Shown here: piece by piece, positions 17,098 to 26,694 of the stretch
Layout of the letters: every line of letters begins with the position of its first letter
Position numbering within the stretch: the stretch's first letter is position 1
Assembly: GCA_016199495.1 (NCBI GenBank)
Contig: JACQGQ010000088.1
Location: forward strand, 1-36,729
Length of the DNA stretch: 36,729 nt
Origin: Chloroflexota bacterium
Lineage (GTDB): Bacteria > Chloroflexota > Dehalococcoidia > Dehalococcoidales > UBA2162
Direction: 5' to 3'
The notes under the pieces: generated by a model
Told to the model about the DNA's origin: nothing
Database searches by the model: none
What the model saw: only the letters and a program-made list of their open reading frames with translations
Program-made: the position numbers and the translations under genes

Positions 17098-17595
17098 ATG
17101 AAATTGTGGTACTGGCAATGGGGGTCTGTATTTCAACTTTTCCGCCTCCGTAGCTGGATTATTGCAGCCGCGGGAGCAGCCGTTACCCTTATCCTGATTG
17201 GTATTCCAACCGCTATTTTTGATAACCCATTTTTCACCCGGATGACGCCGGTTCGCCTACAGGACTATATTATCTGGGCGCTGACAGGACTCCTGGCGGG
17301 CCTTATTGCGGGCACTTTTACCCTGTCGGCGCAAGCTCACGGCAGTGGCAAAGCTGTATCCGGAGGATTTCTCTCTTTCCTGGCAGTCGGTTGCCCCATC
17401 TGCAACAAGCTGGTGCTCTTGCTGCTCGGTACCTCCGGGGCGCTTACCTTTTTCGCGCCAGCCCAGCTTTATATTGGTATCGCCTCCCTGGTGTTACTTG
17501 GCTGGGCGCTACATCGGCGCCTTCAAACCATCAACCGGAGCTGTTGCCCTGCTCCCCAACAAGTAGACGACCCAAAAGTCGGAGCAAACGGATAA
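17098..17595 (+). CDS. Small membrane protein with CPIC and CC motifs, putative metal (Hg?) transport component
   Basis: Several TM segments; 'AVGCPICNKLVLLLLGTSGALTFFAPAQLYIGIASLVLLGWALHRRL...SCCPAP'; directly follows merA-like gene. Confidence 0.55.
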   Translation: MKLWYWQWGSVFQLFRLRSWIIAAAGAAVTLILIGIPTAIFDNPFFTRMTPVRLQDYIIWALTGLLAGLIAGTFTLSAQAHGSGKAVSGGFLSFLAVGCPICNKLVLLLLGTSGALTFFAPAQLYIGIASLVLLGWALHRRLQTINRSCCPAPQQVDDPKVGANG

Positions 17596-17757
17596 CAACC
17601 TAAAGAAGTCTACATCAGGCCGAAATGATAATTAAATAACCCCCTATCGATTCCCGCCGTGTCCCCCTATTGGAGTGTAAGTTGCTTTTGTGAGAATCTT
17701 CGTAGGTTACAATAGAAAAGAGAAAATAGCTTGAAAACTTAGATAGGAGGTAAAAAC

Positions 17758-18300
17758 GTGAAGACAAAAGTAGTTGCTCTTTTGCTTGCGTTGGTATTAG
17801 CTTCGTTAATTGTTCTTAGCGCCTGTGCTCCCGGCATGCCTGAAGGAATGCCGCCGGCACCGGTGCGGTCAGATGACCTTGTCCCTCCCGTACGGGGCTT
17901 CTACAAAGGAGAGGTAATTCACTTCATTCACACCGAAGCATCAGACGTTCAGGTCGCCGATATGCTGACCATGATGATGGGGCCGAAGGTATTGCTTGTT
18001 CCCGGTCTGGCGCGGGTTCCTGAGCCTGTACTGGCAAACGTCTACGTCTTCACCAATGGCATCAAGGGTGACGGTCCGTTCGGCTCCCAGGCGGACGTTT
18101 TCGACTGGGCGCCCGGCGATGATGGCTACAGCCCGTTGCGTTCTGTCAGACTCACGAGCTGGAAAGAAGGTTCGGTCGCCAGAGAGCTACGCTCAGTCGA
18201 GGAGATAAACGAGGCCGCGTCAAAGAACGAGCTGACAATACAACCCCGCGGGGCCGTGGTAAACATGCCGGTGTTGACCTGGCCCGGCGGACAGAGGTAA
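17758..18300 (+). CDS. Hypothetical lipoprotein
   Basis: GTG start after AGGAGG; signal peptide with lipobox LSAC; conserved-looking secreted domain. Confidence 0.65.
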   Translation: MKTKVVALLLALVLASLIVLSACAPGMPEGMPPAPVRSDDLVPPVRGFYKGEVIHFIHTEASDVQVADMLTMMMGPKVLLVPGLARVPEPVLANVYVFTNGIKGDGPFGSQADVFDWAPGDDGYSPLRSVRLTSWKEGSVARELRSVEEINEAASKNELTIQPRGAVVNMPVLTWPGGQR

Positions 18301-18329
18301 CGGCCATGTGGCTGACAAGGGTGTGAAAC

Positions 18330-20777
18330 ATGAATACGATTACGCTTGCCGATAATCTAAAAAAGCTCCAGGTCAAAATCGGGGGCATGCAGTGCTCCTT
18401 CTGCGTGGAAACGCTCCGTCAGGCATTCCTCAAAATTGAAGGTGTAAAAGATGCCAGCATCAGTCTTGCCCACGAAGAAGCCTTAATTCAGTATGACCCG
18501 GCACGGGCCACTCCCCAGCAGATTAAAGATACCCTGGTGGCCATGGGCTATACCTGGCGCGACCCGGAAAAAGTGAGGAGCTTTGAGGAAGAAGAGGCTG
18601 AGCTCAGGGTAGCGCGCAACAAGTTCCTTATCGGTGCCACCGCTGCCGGCGTCGTGGTGATTTTCATGGTTTTAATGAGGCTCGGCTTCATGCAGCCCTG
18701 GTTCCGCTGGCCGATGCTTGCCTTAGCTCTGGGGACGATGTTCGGGCCGGCCCGGCACATCAAGAAGATGGCCTGGGCATCGCTTAAACGAGGTATCCTC
18801 AACCAGCACGTGCTGCTGGAGTTTGCCGCCTTCGCCGGACTTGCCGGGGGCTTTATCGGCTTTTTCAGACCTGAATTCCCAATTCCCGATTTCTTCGGCG
18901 TGGCTACGTTTGTCACCGCCTATCACCTGTTCTCCGGTTATCTATCTCTGGTGGCCCGGACGCGAAGCTCCCAAGCCATAAAGAGGCTACTGGCTCTCCA
19001 GCCAGCCACCGCACGGGTGCTCCGCAACGGCAAAGAGCAGGAATTGCCCATCAGCGAGGTGAAGACCGGCGACCTGGTGCGCCTCCGACCAGGGGAGTCC
19101 ATTCCGGTCGACGGAACAGTGGCAGAAGGGCATTCAACCGTTGACCAGAGCCTGGTCACCGGGGAACCGCTCCCGGTCGAGAAGTCAGCCGGCGATGAGG
19201 TGGTCGGCGGCTCAATTAACCAGGCGGGGATGATGCTTGTAAAGGTCAGCCGCGTCGGAGCGGAGAGCTTTCTTCAAAAAGTAGCCCAGCACATTCAGGA
19301 AGCCCGGGCACTAAAGCCGGGAATCCTGGTACTGGTTGACCGGGTACTCAAATACTTTGTCCCCGGCGTTCTTATCGCCGCCGGGCTGGCTTTTGTTATC
19401 TGGACACTCGGAGCCTGGGTCGTGACCGGGCAGCCTGATTTTAGTCGGGCCGTGTTTGCTGCCCTGGCCGCCCTGGTGATGGGCTACCCCTGTGCCCTGG
19501 GTATGGCCTCTCCCCTGGCAATGATACGGGGCGGGGGTATTGCCGCTGAGAAGGGAATCCTGATGCGCTCCGGCGAAGCCTTTCAGGTATTTAAGGATGT
19601 GCGCAAAGTGGTACTGGATAAGACCGGCACCATCACTGCCGGTAGACCAGCGGTTACCGATGTGGGAATAGTGGAGGAAATCGACCAGGATGAGTTTTTA
19701 CGGCTTGTCGCTACGGCTGAGGCTTCCTCAGAGCATCCTCTAGCTGAGGCAATCGTACAGTACGTTAATGCTATGGGTATTGAGACCACCACAGCCGAGG
19801 ACTTTCAAGCGCACGCCGGTAAAGGGGTGATTGCCACCATTGCCGGTAAGCGTGTGAGCATTGGCACGGCACACTTTCTTAAGGAAAGCGGCGTTGCTAC
19901 TTCAATCCTGGAGAAGAGCCAGGCCAAGCTTGAGGAACAAGGCAAGACGGTGGTGCTGGTAGCTGTGGATGGAAACCCCTGGGGAGTGATTGCCATTGGC
20001 GATGCCATCAAAGAGGATGCTCTGGAGGCAATCCAGCGCTTGAAGGAAACAGGACTGGAGCCGGTGATGGTCACCGGCGATAACTGGCGTACCGCCAGGG
20101 CGGTGGCAGACGAAGTGAGGATAGAGCAGGTGCTGGCAGAAGTTTTACCGAACAATAAGGCTGACGAGATACGCAAGCTCCAGAAGCAGGGATACCGCGT
20201 GGCTATGGTGGGGGATGGCATCAACGATGCTCCGGCCCTGATGCAGGCGGACGTCGGCATTGCTATCGGCGCTGGTACCGATATCGCCATTGAATCGGCG
20301 GATATAGTACTGATTGGTGAAAGCCTCGGCGGCGTGACTGAAGCCCGCAACATTGCCAAAAACAGCTACAACAAGACTGTGCAGAATGTGTCCCTGGCCT
20401 TTCTTTTTAACGGCATCGGTGTTCCGGCAGCAGTTACCGGTCTGGTTCATCCGGTCTGGGCGATGGTTGCCATGGCGGCCAGTGTAACCGTGGTGCTGCT
20501 CAATTCCTTTGGCGGTCGACTGGTTCGTCTGCCCCGATTCCAAAGAACGGAGGAAAGGCACGTGCTGACCATCGAAGTCCCCAGTATCCACTGCGAAGGC
20601 TGTGAAACCGTAATCAGGGACGCCCTGCAAAAATTGGGAACGGTTGAAAATGTTGAGGTAGATGGTGGTCAGAAGCGGGTCAGGGTGACCTACAGGAATG
20701 GTGGCCGGGCGTACGCGGAAATCCAGAACGCCATTATTCGTGCTGGACACAAAATAGCGAGCCATACCCATGAATAA
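18330..20777 (+). CDS. Heavy-metal P1B-type ATPase with N- and C-terminal HMA domains and an atypical YPC membrane motif
   Basis: [12 protein letters not shown] and [15 protein letters not shown] motifs; [32 protein letters not shown]; membrane motif [11 protein letters not shown]. Confidence 0.93.
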   Translation: MNTITLADNLKKLQVKIGGMQCSFCVETLRQAFLKIEGVKDASISLAHEEALIQYDPARATPQQIKDTLVAMGYTWRDPEKVRSFEEEEAELRVARNKFLIGATAAGVVVIFMVLMRLGFMQPWFRWPMLALALGTMFGPARHIKKMAWASLKRGILNQHVLLEFAAFAGLAGGFIGFFRPEFPIPDFFGVATFVTAYHLFSGYLSLVARTRSSQAIKRLLALQPATARVLRNGKEQELPISEVKTGDLVRLRPGESIPVDGTVAEGHSTVDQSLVTGEPLPVEKSAGDEVVGGSINQAGMMLVKVSRVGAESFLQKVAQHIQEARALKPGILVLVDRVLKYFVPGVLIAAGLAFVIWTLGAWVVTGQPDFSRAVFAALAALVMGYPCALGMASPLAMIRGGGIAAEKGILMRSGEAFQVFKDVRKVVLDKTGTITAGRPAVTDVGIVEEIDQDEFLRLVATAEASSEHPLAEAIVQYVNAMGIETTTAEDFQAHAGKGVIATIAGKRVSIGTAHFLKESGVATSILEKSQAKLEEQGKTVVLVAVDGNPWGVIAIGDAIKEDALEAIQRLKETGLEPVMVTGDNWRTARAVADEVRIEQVLAEVLPNNKADEIRKLQKQGYRVAMVGDGINDAPALMQADVGIAIGAGTDIAIESADIVLIGESLGGVTEARNIAKNSYNKTVQNVSLAFLFNGIGVPAAVTGLVHPVWAMVAMAASVTVVLLNSFGGRLVRLPRFQRTEERHVLTIEVPSIHCEGCETVIRDALQKLGTVENVEVDGGQKRVRVTYRNGGRAYAEIQNAIIRAGHKIASHTHE

Positions 20778-20881
20778 GTATGCGAATGGTGCCTAAATAG
20801 TGAAGCCTCCTCAGAATAACGCAACACCCCGCCAGACTCTCCTAACCTTATCGGTCCAATCACAGAGGTACAATCTATTCG

Positions 20882-20953
20882 CTAAGAAAAAGAGAGCCTC
20901 TCCTGTGCCCAAGAAGGGAAGTTTGGTGAGGCTTATGCTAGGCTCTTTCTTAG
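20882..20953. terminator. Large inverted repeat between convergent genes, possible bidirectional terminator
   Basis: CTAAGAAA(aaga)GAGCCT near 20882-20899 pairs with AGGCTCTTTCTTAG at 20940-20953 (14 bp with a 4-nt bulge), between the P-type ATPase (+) and DUF1501 (-). Confidence 0.45.
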
Positions 20954-20965
20954 AGGATGATCAGG

Positions 20966-22216
20966 CTACACCGGCATTCCGGCATTAAAGATAGGCAGTG
21001 TCTCGAATTGTTTTCCTAGAATGGCATCTGGTGGTGTTTTAAACCATCCCTCCAGCACCGTGGCGTAGACCGTGCGGAAATCAGTAGTAAAGCGCAGGTT
21101 ATTACTGGAGAGGGAACCCAGGTCTGGTCGCTGGCCATAGAAACCACCCTTTACAGGTGTGCCTAAGAAGAAGACTGGTACCGCCGTACCATGGTCAGTG
21201 CCATCACTGGCGTTACTCGTCACACGCCGACCAAATTCAGACCAGGTCATGATTAGTACATCGCCATCTTTACCGTGTGCTTTCAAATCTTGGTAAAAAG
21301 CATAAAGTGCCTCAGACAAAGTCCGGAGCAGCCTGGCGTGGTCCGGCTTCTGATTGGCGTGAGTATCCCAACCGCCGATAGTGACATGCCCCACTCTGAC
21401 ACCTAAATTACCAGTGATGGCTTCGGCTAGAATTCGTAGCCCTCCGGCTAAGGAACTGTCAGGGTAATCCACTCCGGGTTGATAGGCTTTATCTGCTTGC
21501 ATCAGCGCTGCTGAACTCTGGTGGGTTGCTCCAAGGGTATTGTGGAAGAGAGCCGCATAGGGGCTGTCTTGCGGCGCAGCATCATAAATCCCACTTAGTG
21601 CTTCGGTACGTCCTTGAGTGGCGTCGGGATAGCGTGAATCGCCCTGAAACTGGTACAAGGAAAGACTCTCAACAATGGTGACCGATACCTGTGGTGAGTA
21701 AAGTTCTAATGGCAGTGTTCGCCCTACGGCCAAGCCCGGAAAGACATCGCCCCGACTGCCATCCAATGTTTCCAGATAACGCCCCAGCCAACCTTGCCTG
21801 ACCTTGACTTCTGGGTCGGCAAATCGCCAGATATCCATCGACTGAAAGTGCGAGAGGCTTGGCAGCGAGTATCCGACGCCTTCAACAATCGCCAGATTCC
21901 CCTTATCCCACAGTGTTTTGAATTTGACCAGTTCGGGGTGGAAGCCTACCTCGTTGTTAAGAGGTAGGACTTCCTCCTGAGGAATGGCGATGTTAGGCCG
22001 CAGGTCATAGTAGTGTCCGTCGCTGTAAGGGATGATTGTGTTGAGCCCGTCATTCCCGCCAGCTTGCTGGACCACCACCAGGGTACGGTCGGCCGGTGTC
22101 GCCGCTAGGGCGGAAGAAGCAAAAAGAATCTCACGCCGCCAGGGGGCAGAAAGGAATGCCAGGGCTGGTAACAGAGAGATGCCACCTTTTAGTAATTGCC
22201 GACGTGTAATAACCAC
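20966..22216 (-). CDS. DUF1501 domain protein (Tat-exported)
   Basis: RRQLLKGG twin-arginine signal; VVQQAGGNDGLNTIIPYSDGHYYDLRP; GGWDTHANQ; MTWSEFGRRVTSNASDGTDHGTA. Confidence 0.92.
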   Translation of the reverse strand: MVITRRQLLKGGISLLPALAFLSAPWRREILFASSALAATPADRTLVVVQQAGGNDGLNTIIPYSDGHYYDLRPNIAIPQEEVLPLNNEVGFHPELVKFKTLWDKGNLAIVEGVGYSLPSLSHFQSMDIWRFADPEVKVRQGWLGRYLETLDGSRGDVFPGLAVGRTLPLELYSPQVSVTIVESLSLYQFQGDSRYPDATQGRTEALSGIYDAAPQDSPYAALFHNTLGATHQSSAALMQADKAYQPGVDYPDSSLAGGLRILAEAITGNLGVRVGHVTIGGWDTHANQKPDHARLLRTLSEALYAFYQDLKAHGKDGDVLIMTWSEFGRRVTSNASDGTDHGTAVPVFFLGTPVKGGFYGQRPDLGSLSSNNLRFTTDFRTVYATVLEGWFKTPPDAILGKQFETLPIFNAGMPV

Positions 22217-22230
22217 TTTCCGCTCCTAAT

Positions 22231-23928
22231 TTAAGCGAGCTGGTACTCCGGTGCTGCCAGTATCAGGTAGACCACGCTTCGCAGTTTTTCATCCACGCTA
22301 GGACTCTGGCTGCCCAATGGCTCACCAAGGATATTCAAACCCTGACCAAAAGCCACCAAAATATTGTGCTCTTGAACCGAGATGTTACTATCTAACAGAA
22401 GATGAACGAAATAGGTGACTACTTCATCAGCTGATGAGAGGCCAAGTCGTCGGACTGTTTCCACTGGAGTAAACTGGAAGCGACGGCTCCGGGCAGTGGA
22501 TACCCGGTTAGCAAAATTCAGACGCTGCAATAAGGTGTTGCTGTTAATCCATACCGCGCCACCGGGCCATCCAGATACATCAAAGGGATTAAAAAGGCTC
22601 TGCCCCATACGGTCAGCAAACGCCGGTAGTCCGCTACCATCAGTCTCGATTTCCAGGGTGTGCACCATTCCAGCAATCAGTTCCGCCGGGCTTTTGATTT
22701 TGGCGCGATAGGCTTTAGCCGAATAGAACTCCGGAGAGATTAAAATCTCGCGCATTACCTCTTTGATACTGTACTGGGTGTTACGGAAAGTACTGGCTAG
22801 CTTAGTTACCACTTCAGGCGCTGGGTCATCATAAGCGAAAAAGGTGAAGAGCTTGCGAGAGATAAACTCAGCGGTGGCCGGTTGCTCCATGATAATGTCA
22901 ATGATATCATTACCGTCGAAATTACCACTGCGTCCCAAGAATATCTTAGTACCAAAGTCGTGTTGTTCGGGAGTAAAGTTGAATACTTTCTGGCGTAGCC
23001 CCCAGCCGGTAAAAGCACGGGCCGACTGGCGCACATCGCCCTCGGTGTAGGGGCCGATACCCATACTGAACAACTCCATCAACTCACGGGCAAAGTTCTC
23101 ATTGGGCGCCGCTTTTTTATTGACCTGACTGTCTAACCAGATGAGCATGGCAGCGTCTTGAGCAATCGCTTTCAGCAATTGGTCATAAGGGCTGAGACAC
23201 AACTTTCTGAGGAGCTGGTTCTGAGCATACATATAAGGTCCCTTGCCGACTTTACTGAAACCACTGGTAAGCAAACCATGCCAGAAAAGCGTCATCTTCT
23301 CCTGGAGGGGACGCATGCTATAAATCATCTGAAGGAGCCACCATCGCTGGAGGTCAACAAGCTTTTCCAGGTCCAGATTCAGTCCATTCAAACGAGCTTC
23401 TAGGGCACTGTCGTCTACCTGCTCGTAGTTTAGTAAGTAGTCAACCGTAGCCGATACACCCATCGCCGTAAATCGGTCTAACTCCGTCTGGGTTGCCCCA
23501 AAGCCGGCTCTTCGTAGCAGGTGCCCAATCCGGGCGCGCTCCGTGGCCAAGCCAGTAGGAGGTGTTGCTGCTGGCATTGGCGCCGTTGTCGGTGTAGGGG
23601 AGAGATTTGCAGTTTCCGTTGCCGCTTCCGGTGGTGGGGGAACAGTCGGCGTTAGTTCTGGCGAGAGCGCAATAGGCATTGGTTCTGGCGAGGGCGCCAG
23701 CGGCTTAACGGCGGTACATGCTTCCAGCAACGTAACCAGAGCTCCGCCCGAAAGCGCCAGAGCCGCCGCCTGAATGAGGAATTTCCGCCTATCTAGAAGG
23801 TTCTTAGACAAGACAATCGATGGTAAGGCGGCATCATGGGCCACTTGCTGAGAAACCAGGACCTCCGCTAATGTTGTCGCCGAACCGCTTTCTGAAGCCC
23901 GCTGCGACTGAGGTTTCAATCCGCTCAC
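22231..23928 (-). CDS. DUF1800 domain protein (Tat/lipoprotein signal)
   Basis: RRKFLIQAAALALSGGALVTLLEAC; HLLRRAGFGATQTELDRF; FWHGLLTSGFSKV; NENFARELMELFSMGIGPYTEGDVRQSARAFTGW. Confidence 0.92.
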   Translation of the reverse strand: MSGLKPQSQRASESGSATTLAEVLVSQQVAHDAALPSIVLSKNLLDRRKFLIQAAALALSGGALVTLLEACTAVKPLAPSPEPMPIALSPELTPTVPPPPEAATETANLSPTPTTAPMPAATPPTGLATERARIGHLLRRAGFGATQTELDRFTAMGVSATVDYLLNYEQVDDSALEARLNGLNLDLEKLVDLQRWWLLQMIYSMRPLQEKMTLFWHGLLTSGFSKVGKGPYMYAQNQLLRKLCLSPYDQLLKAIAQDAAMLIWLDSQVNKKAAPNENFARELMELFSMGIGPYTEGDVRQSARAFTGWGLRQKVFNFTPEQHDFGTKIFLGRSGNFDGNDIIDIIMEQPATAEFISRKLFTFFAYDDPAPEVVTKLASTFRNTQYSIKEVMREILISPEFYSAKAYRAKIKSPAELIAGMVHTLEIETDGSGLPAFADRMGQSLFNPFDVSGWPGGAVWINSNTLLQRLNFANRVSTARSRRFQFTPVETVRRLGLSSADEVVTYFVHLLLDSNISVQEHNILVAFGQGLNILGEPLGSQSPSVDEKLRSVVYLILAAPEYQLA

Positions 23929-24075
23929 CCCAAAATTCCCTTTTGCTTATTATAACGCCATATTTAACTGAAAGATAGTCCGTCTTGAATAAAAACCAGG
24001 GTATCCGTAGGTACACATAGCACCCAGACGGGTTGAGAGGTAGTTGGGCACTATTAGAAACAAAAGTTGAAATAT

Positions 24076-25473
24076 TCAGGATGGGACCTCCAGTCCGTAC
24101 TTTTGCATTACGAAGCGGAGTCCGGTGGCGGGATAAAGCGTTACAGTGAGAATGTCACCGGTATCCTGGGTGAAGTCCTTGATTGATTCCCGAGTCCTGT
24201 CCAGTTCCGGCTCAAGTAAATCCGCCGGACGGCTAGTTATTATGGGCTTATTGTTCTTTGTGTAGTTGAGTACCGTTCTTTGCACGTCGGGGTCAATGGG
24301 AATTGGGGGACGCCCGTACAAGCCACGACAGTAATCTATTACCTGGGTTGGTATCAGTTTGTAGCGGCCGACAATCACGTTCTGGACAGCCTGAACGCCG
24401 ACTATCTGGCTGGTCGGGGTAACCAGGGGTGGATAGCCCAAATCCTTACGAACGCGTGGCACCTCTTCGTACACTTGACTAAGCTTGTCAAGAGCATTGG
24501 TCTGGCGAAGCTGGGTGACCAGATTGGAAATCATGCCGCCAGGAATCTGATGTACCAGTACATTAGTGTCGATGACCGATAGCCGGGTTTGATTCAAATA
24601 TTCACGGTACCTGGGGACGATAGACTCAAGATATTCCCCTATCTTAAGCATGTGGCCCAGGTCAAGCCCGGTGTCTCGGGCAGTTCCCTGCAGAGCAACT
24701 ATAATTGGCTCAATGGCCGGGTGTGATGACCGCAGGGCAAATGGGGCGAGGGCAGTGTCAATCATATCTACCCCCGCCTCAATGGCTTTGAGGCAGGTCA
24801 TGGAGGCCATACCGCTGGTATAATGGGTATGTAGCTGTAAAGGCACCTTGAGGAACTGCTTAAGGGCTTTCACCAAGGTATAGGCATCGTCGGGGGCAAG
24901 GAGCCCGGCCATGTCCTTGATACAGATACTATCGGCTCCCATAGCCTGCAGTATTTGTGCTTTTTTAATGTAGTAGTCAAGGTTATATACCGGTCCCCCC
25001 ATTTTACGTTCGGTGAGTGAGTAACAGATGGCTAGCTGGGCATGTCTGCCGGATTCCTTGATAGCCTTAAGGCAGGTTTCCAGATTACGCTCATCGTTCA
25101 AAGAATCGAAGACGCGGAAAATGTCGATACCAACCTCAGCCGCCTGGCCTACGAAGGCGTTTACCACATCATCGGCATAGTGGCGATAACCGACTAAGCT
25201 CTGGCCCCGGAGCAGCATTTGCAGCGGTGTGTCCGGCATCATTCTCTTGAGGATACGGGGCCTATCCCACGGGTCCTCATTCAAGAAACGAGTGGCGACA
25301 TCAAAAGTTGCTCCCCCCCAGACTTCCACAGAGTAAAAACCCGCCCGGTTCATTTCGGCGGCGATGTTGGCCATATCTTCGGTGCGCATACGGGTAGCGA
25401 AGAGCGACTGCTGACCGTCCCGTAAGGTAGTATCCGTGACTTTAAGGGGATTCTTTGCCGCCATACTGTTCAT
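24076..25473 (-). CDS. Pyruvate/oxaloacetate carboxyltransferase subunit without a biotinyl domain
   Basis: VTDTTLRDGQQSLFATRMRTEDM; VEVWGGATFDVATRFLNEDPWDR; KDMAGLLAP; no biotin MKM motif at the C-terminus. Confidence 0.9.
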   Translation of the reverse strand: MNSMAAKNPLKVTDTTLRDGQQSLFATRMRTEDMANIAAEMNRAGFYSVEVWGGATFDVATRFLNEDPWDRPRILKRMMPDTPLQMLLRGQSLVGYRHYADDVVNAFVGQAAEVGIDIFRVFDSLNDERNLETCLKAIKESGRHAQLAICYSLTERKMGGPVYNLDYYIKKAQILQAMGADSICIKDMAGLLAPDDAYTLVKALKQFLKVPLQLHTHYTSGMASMTCLKAIEAGVDMIDTALAPFALRSSHPAIEPIIVALQGTARDTGLDLGHMLKIGEYLESIVPRYREYLNQTRLSVIDTNVLVHQIPGGMISNLVTQLRQTNALDKLSQVYEEVPRVRKDLGYPPLVTPTSQIVGVQAVQNVIVGRYKLIPTQVIDYCRGLYGRPPIPIDPDVQRTVLNYTKNNKPIITSRPADLLEPELDRTRESIKDFTQDTGDILTVTLYPATGLRFVMQKYGLEVPS

Positions 25474-25698
25474 CTCGCCTTCATCGCTTTCCCTATTTTA
25501 CAGTGCTGATTATCTAATGGCGCAGACCTGGCTCTGGAATGTTGTGAACACCTTGCAGAAAGTCTAAAGACAGCCACTGGCTTCAGCTTTATGGAGGTTG
25601 CCAGCACAATACATCTTATTAAGTGACCTGATACGAGGCATCTCAGGGCATCAATGGGCGGGCACAACGAAGGCGAGCAGTCCGACCCGTAAATCGAA

Positions 25699-26280
25699 CT
25701 ACCTGGTGGCCGGCTGTATCCTGGTGAAGAGTTGTCTCAATTCCTTGACGGTCTCCTGGCGCCAACTGTCAGCCAATAGCTGACTGCGCTGGCGCCTCTC
25801 CTGGCGCAGTTCCTCTTCGCTCAGTTTTTTCTTGGCTAGCTCGGCGGCCAGCTCCTCCGTAAACCGAGTAGCCACCTTGGGGCGCTCAATCCAGTGACAC
25901 AGCGGATTGAGATTCTCATCAAAGAAGGCAAACACCGGGATAGACATAAACTTACCCTGATTTAGATAGAGGTTCATAATGTCGAGGTTCTTGTCTCGTG
26001 GAAAAACTCGCATATCCATGCCGCTCGCTTGAGCAATCGCCGCCATGACCGGCAGCCCCCGGTGGACGTCCGGACACCAGTCCTCAACGATGGCTACCAG
26101 CTTAACATGACCGAGACGCCGCACTGTATCTTTGAAAAACCGGGCATCGGTTGAGGCCAGTCGGAAGGCCGCCTCATGTTCGGCAAACCGCCGCCGTGTA
26201 TCACCTAGTTGGTTAAGGTAAGCTTCGCAGGTAAATCCCTGGGAGTAACGCTGCGCCGTAATCACAGTCGCTGTTGACAT
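25699..26280 (-). CDS. Thioredoxin-family protein
   Basis: VAIVEDWCPDVHRGLPVMAAIAQASGMDMRVFPRDKNLDIM; thioredoxin-like fold signature. Confidence 0.8.
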   Translation of the reverse strand: MSTATVITAQRYSQGFTCEAYLNQLGDTRRRFAEHEAAFRLASTDARFFKDTVRRLGHVKLVAIVEDWCPDVHRGLPVMAAIAQASGMDMRVFPRDKNLDIMNLYLNQGKFMSIPVFAFFDENLNPLCHWIERPKVATRFTEELAAELAKKKLSEEELRQERRQRSQLLADSWRQETVKELRQLFTRIQPATR

Positions 26281-26292
26281 GACCCACCTCCT

Positions 26293-26547
26293 TCATGACT
26301 TTTTGGCTACTATGAGGTTGCAAAAACAAGACCCCATCACGTCCACCAAGCCGTTGCGTACTGGCTTGCAGACACAGACCGTATCCGGGTGTCGCCGTTC
26401 GCGGCAGGGGCAATAGTAGTCGCCGACCGTCTCCTTCATGCGCACAATATCACGCAGGATTTTTTCCGCCTCCGGTGCCAGAGAATAGTCCCGCTCATCA
26501 CAGAAGGCAACAACCCGGTTACGGAGATTTTCCAGGTCACTATCCAT
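26293..26547 (-). CDS. Ferredoxin-thioredoxin reductase catalytic-subunit-like protein
   Basis: YYCPCRERRHPDTVCVCKPVRNGLVDVMGSCFC: spaced CPC/CxC/CxC Cys pattern of FTR beta subunits. Confidence 0.75.
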   Translation of the reverse strand: MDSDLENLRNRVVAFCDERDYSLAPEAEKILRDIVRMKETVGDYYCPCRERRHPDTVCVCKPVRNGLVDVMGSCFCNLIVAKKS

Positions 26548-26558
26548 GTTTACCTTGA

Positions 26559-26589
26559 ATTATAGCATTAATTAGCGATAGGAAGTCAA
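26559..26589 (-). promoter_or_regulatory. Extended -10 promoter for the FTR-like/thioredoxin operon
   Basis: On the minus strand: TTGACT, 19-nt spacer, TGcTATAAT about 11 nt before the ATG. Confidence 0.5.
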
Positions 26590-26694
26590 CAATATGACGG
26601 TCAATAACCCATAGTAACATTGCTGGCATTGGTCAAGGGCAGCCGGCGAGCCATGTGCCTGGGTTAGTCTTTCTAGTGACGCCAGTGTTTGTCG

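Noticed and set aside
20145-20771. 208-aa antisense ORF opposite the P-type ATPase
   Set aside because: Fully covered by conserved P-type ATPase coding sequence; no family features in the translation.
23640-23710. Short direct repeats (GGTTCTGGCGAG.GCGC)
   Set aside because: Encode the Pro/Ser/Glu-rich linker of the DUF1800 lipoprotein; ordinary low-complexity coding repeat.
25474-25698. Possible tRNA or small RNA in the gap between carboxyltransferase and thioredoxin genes
   Set aside because: No convincing acceptor/T-arm pairing or anticodon arm found by eye.
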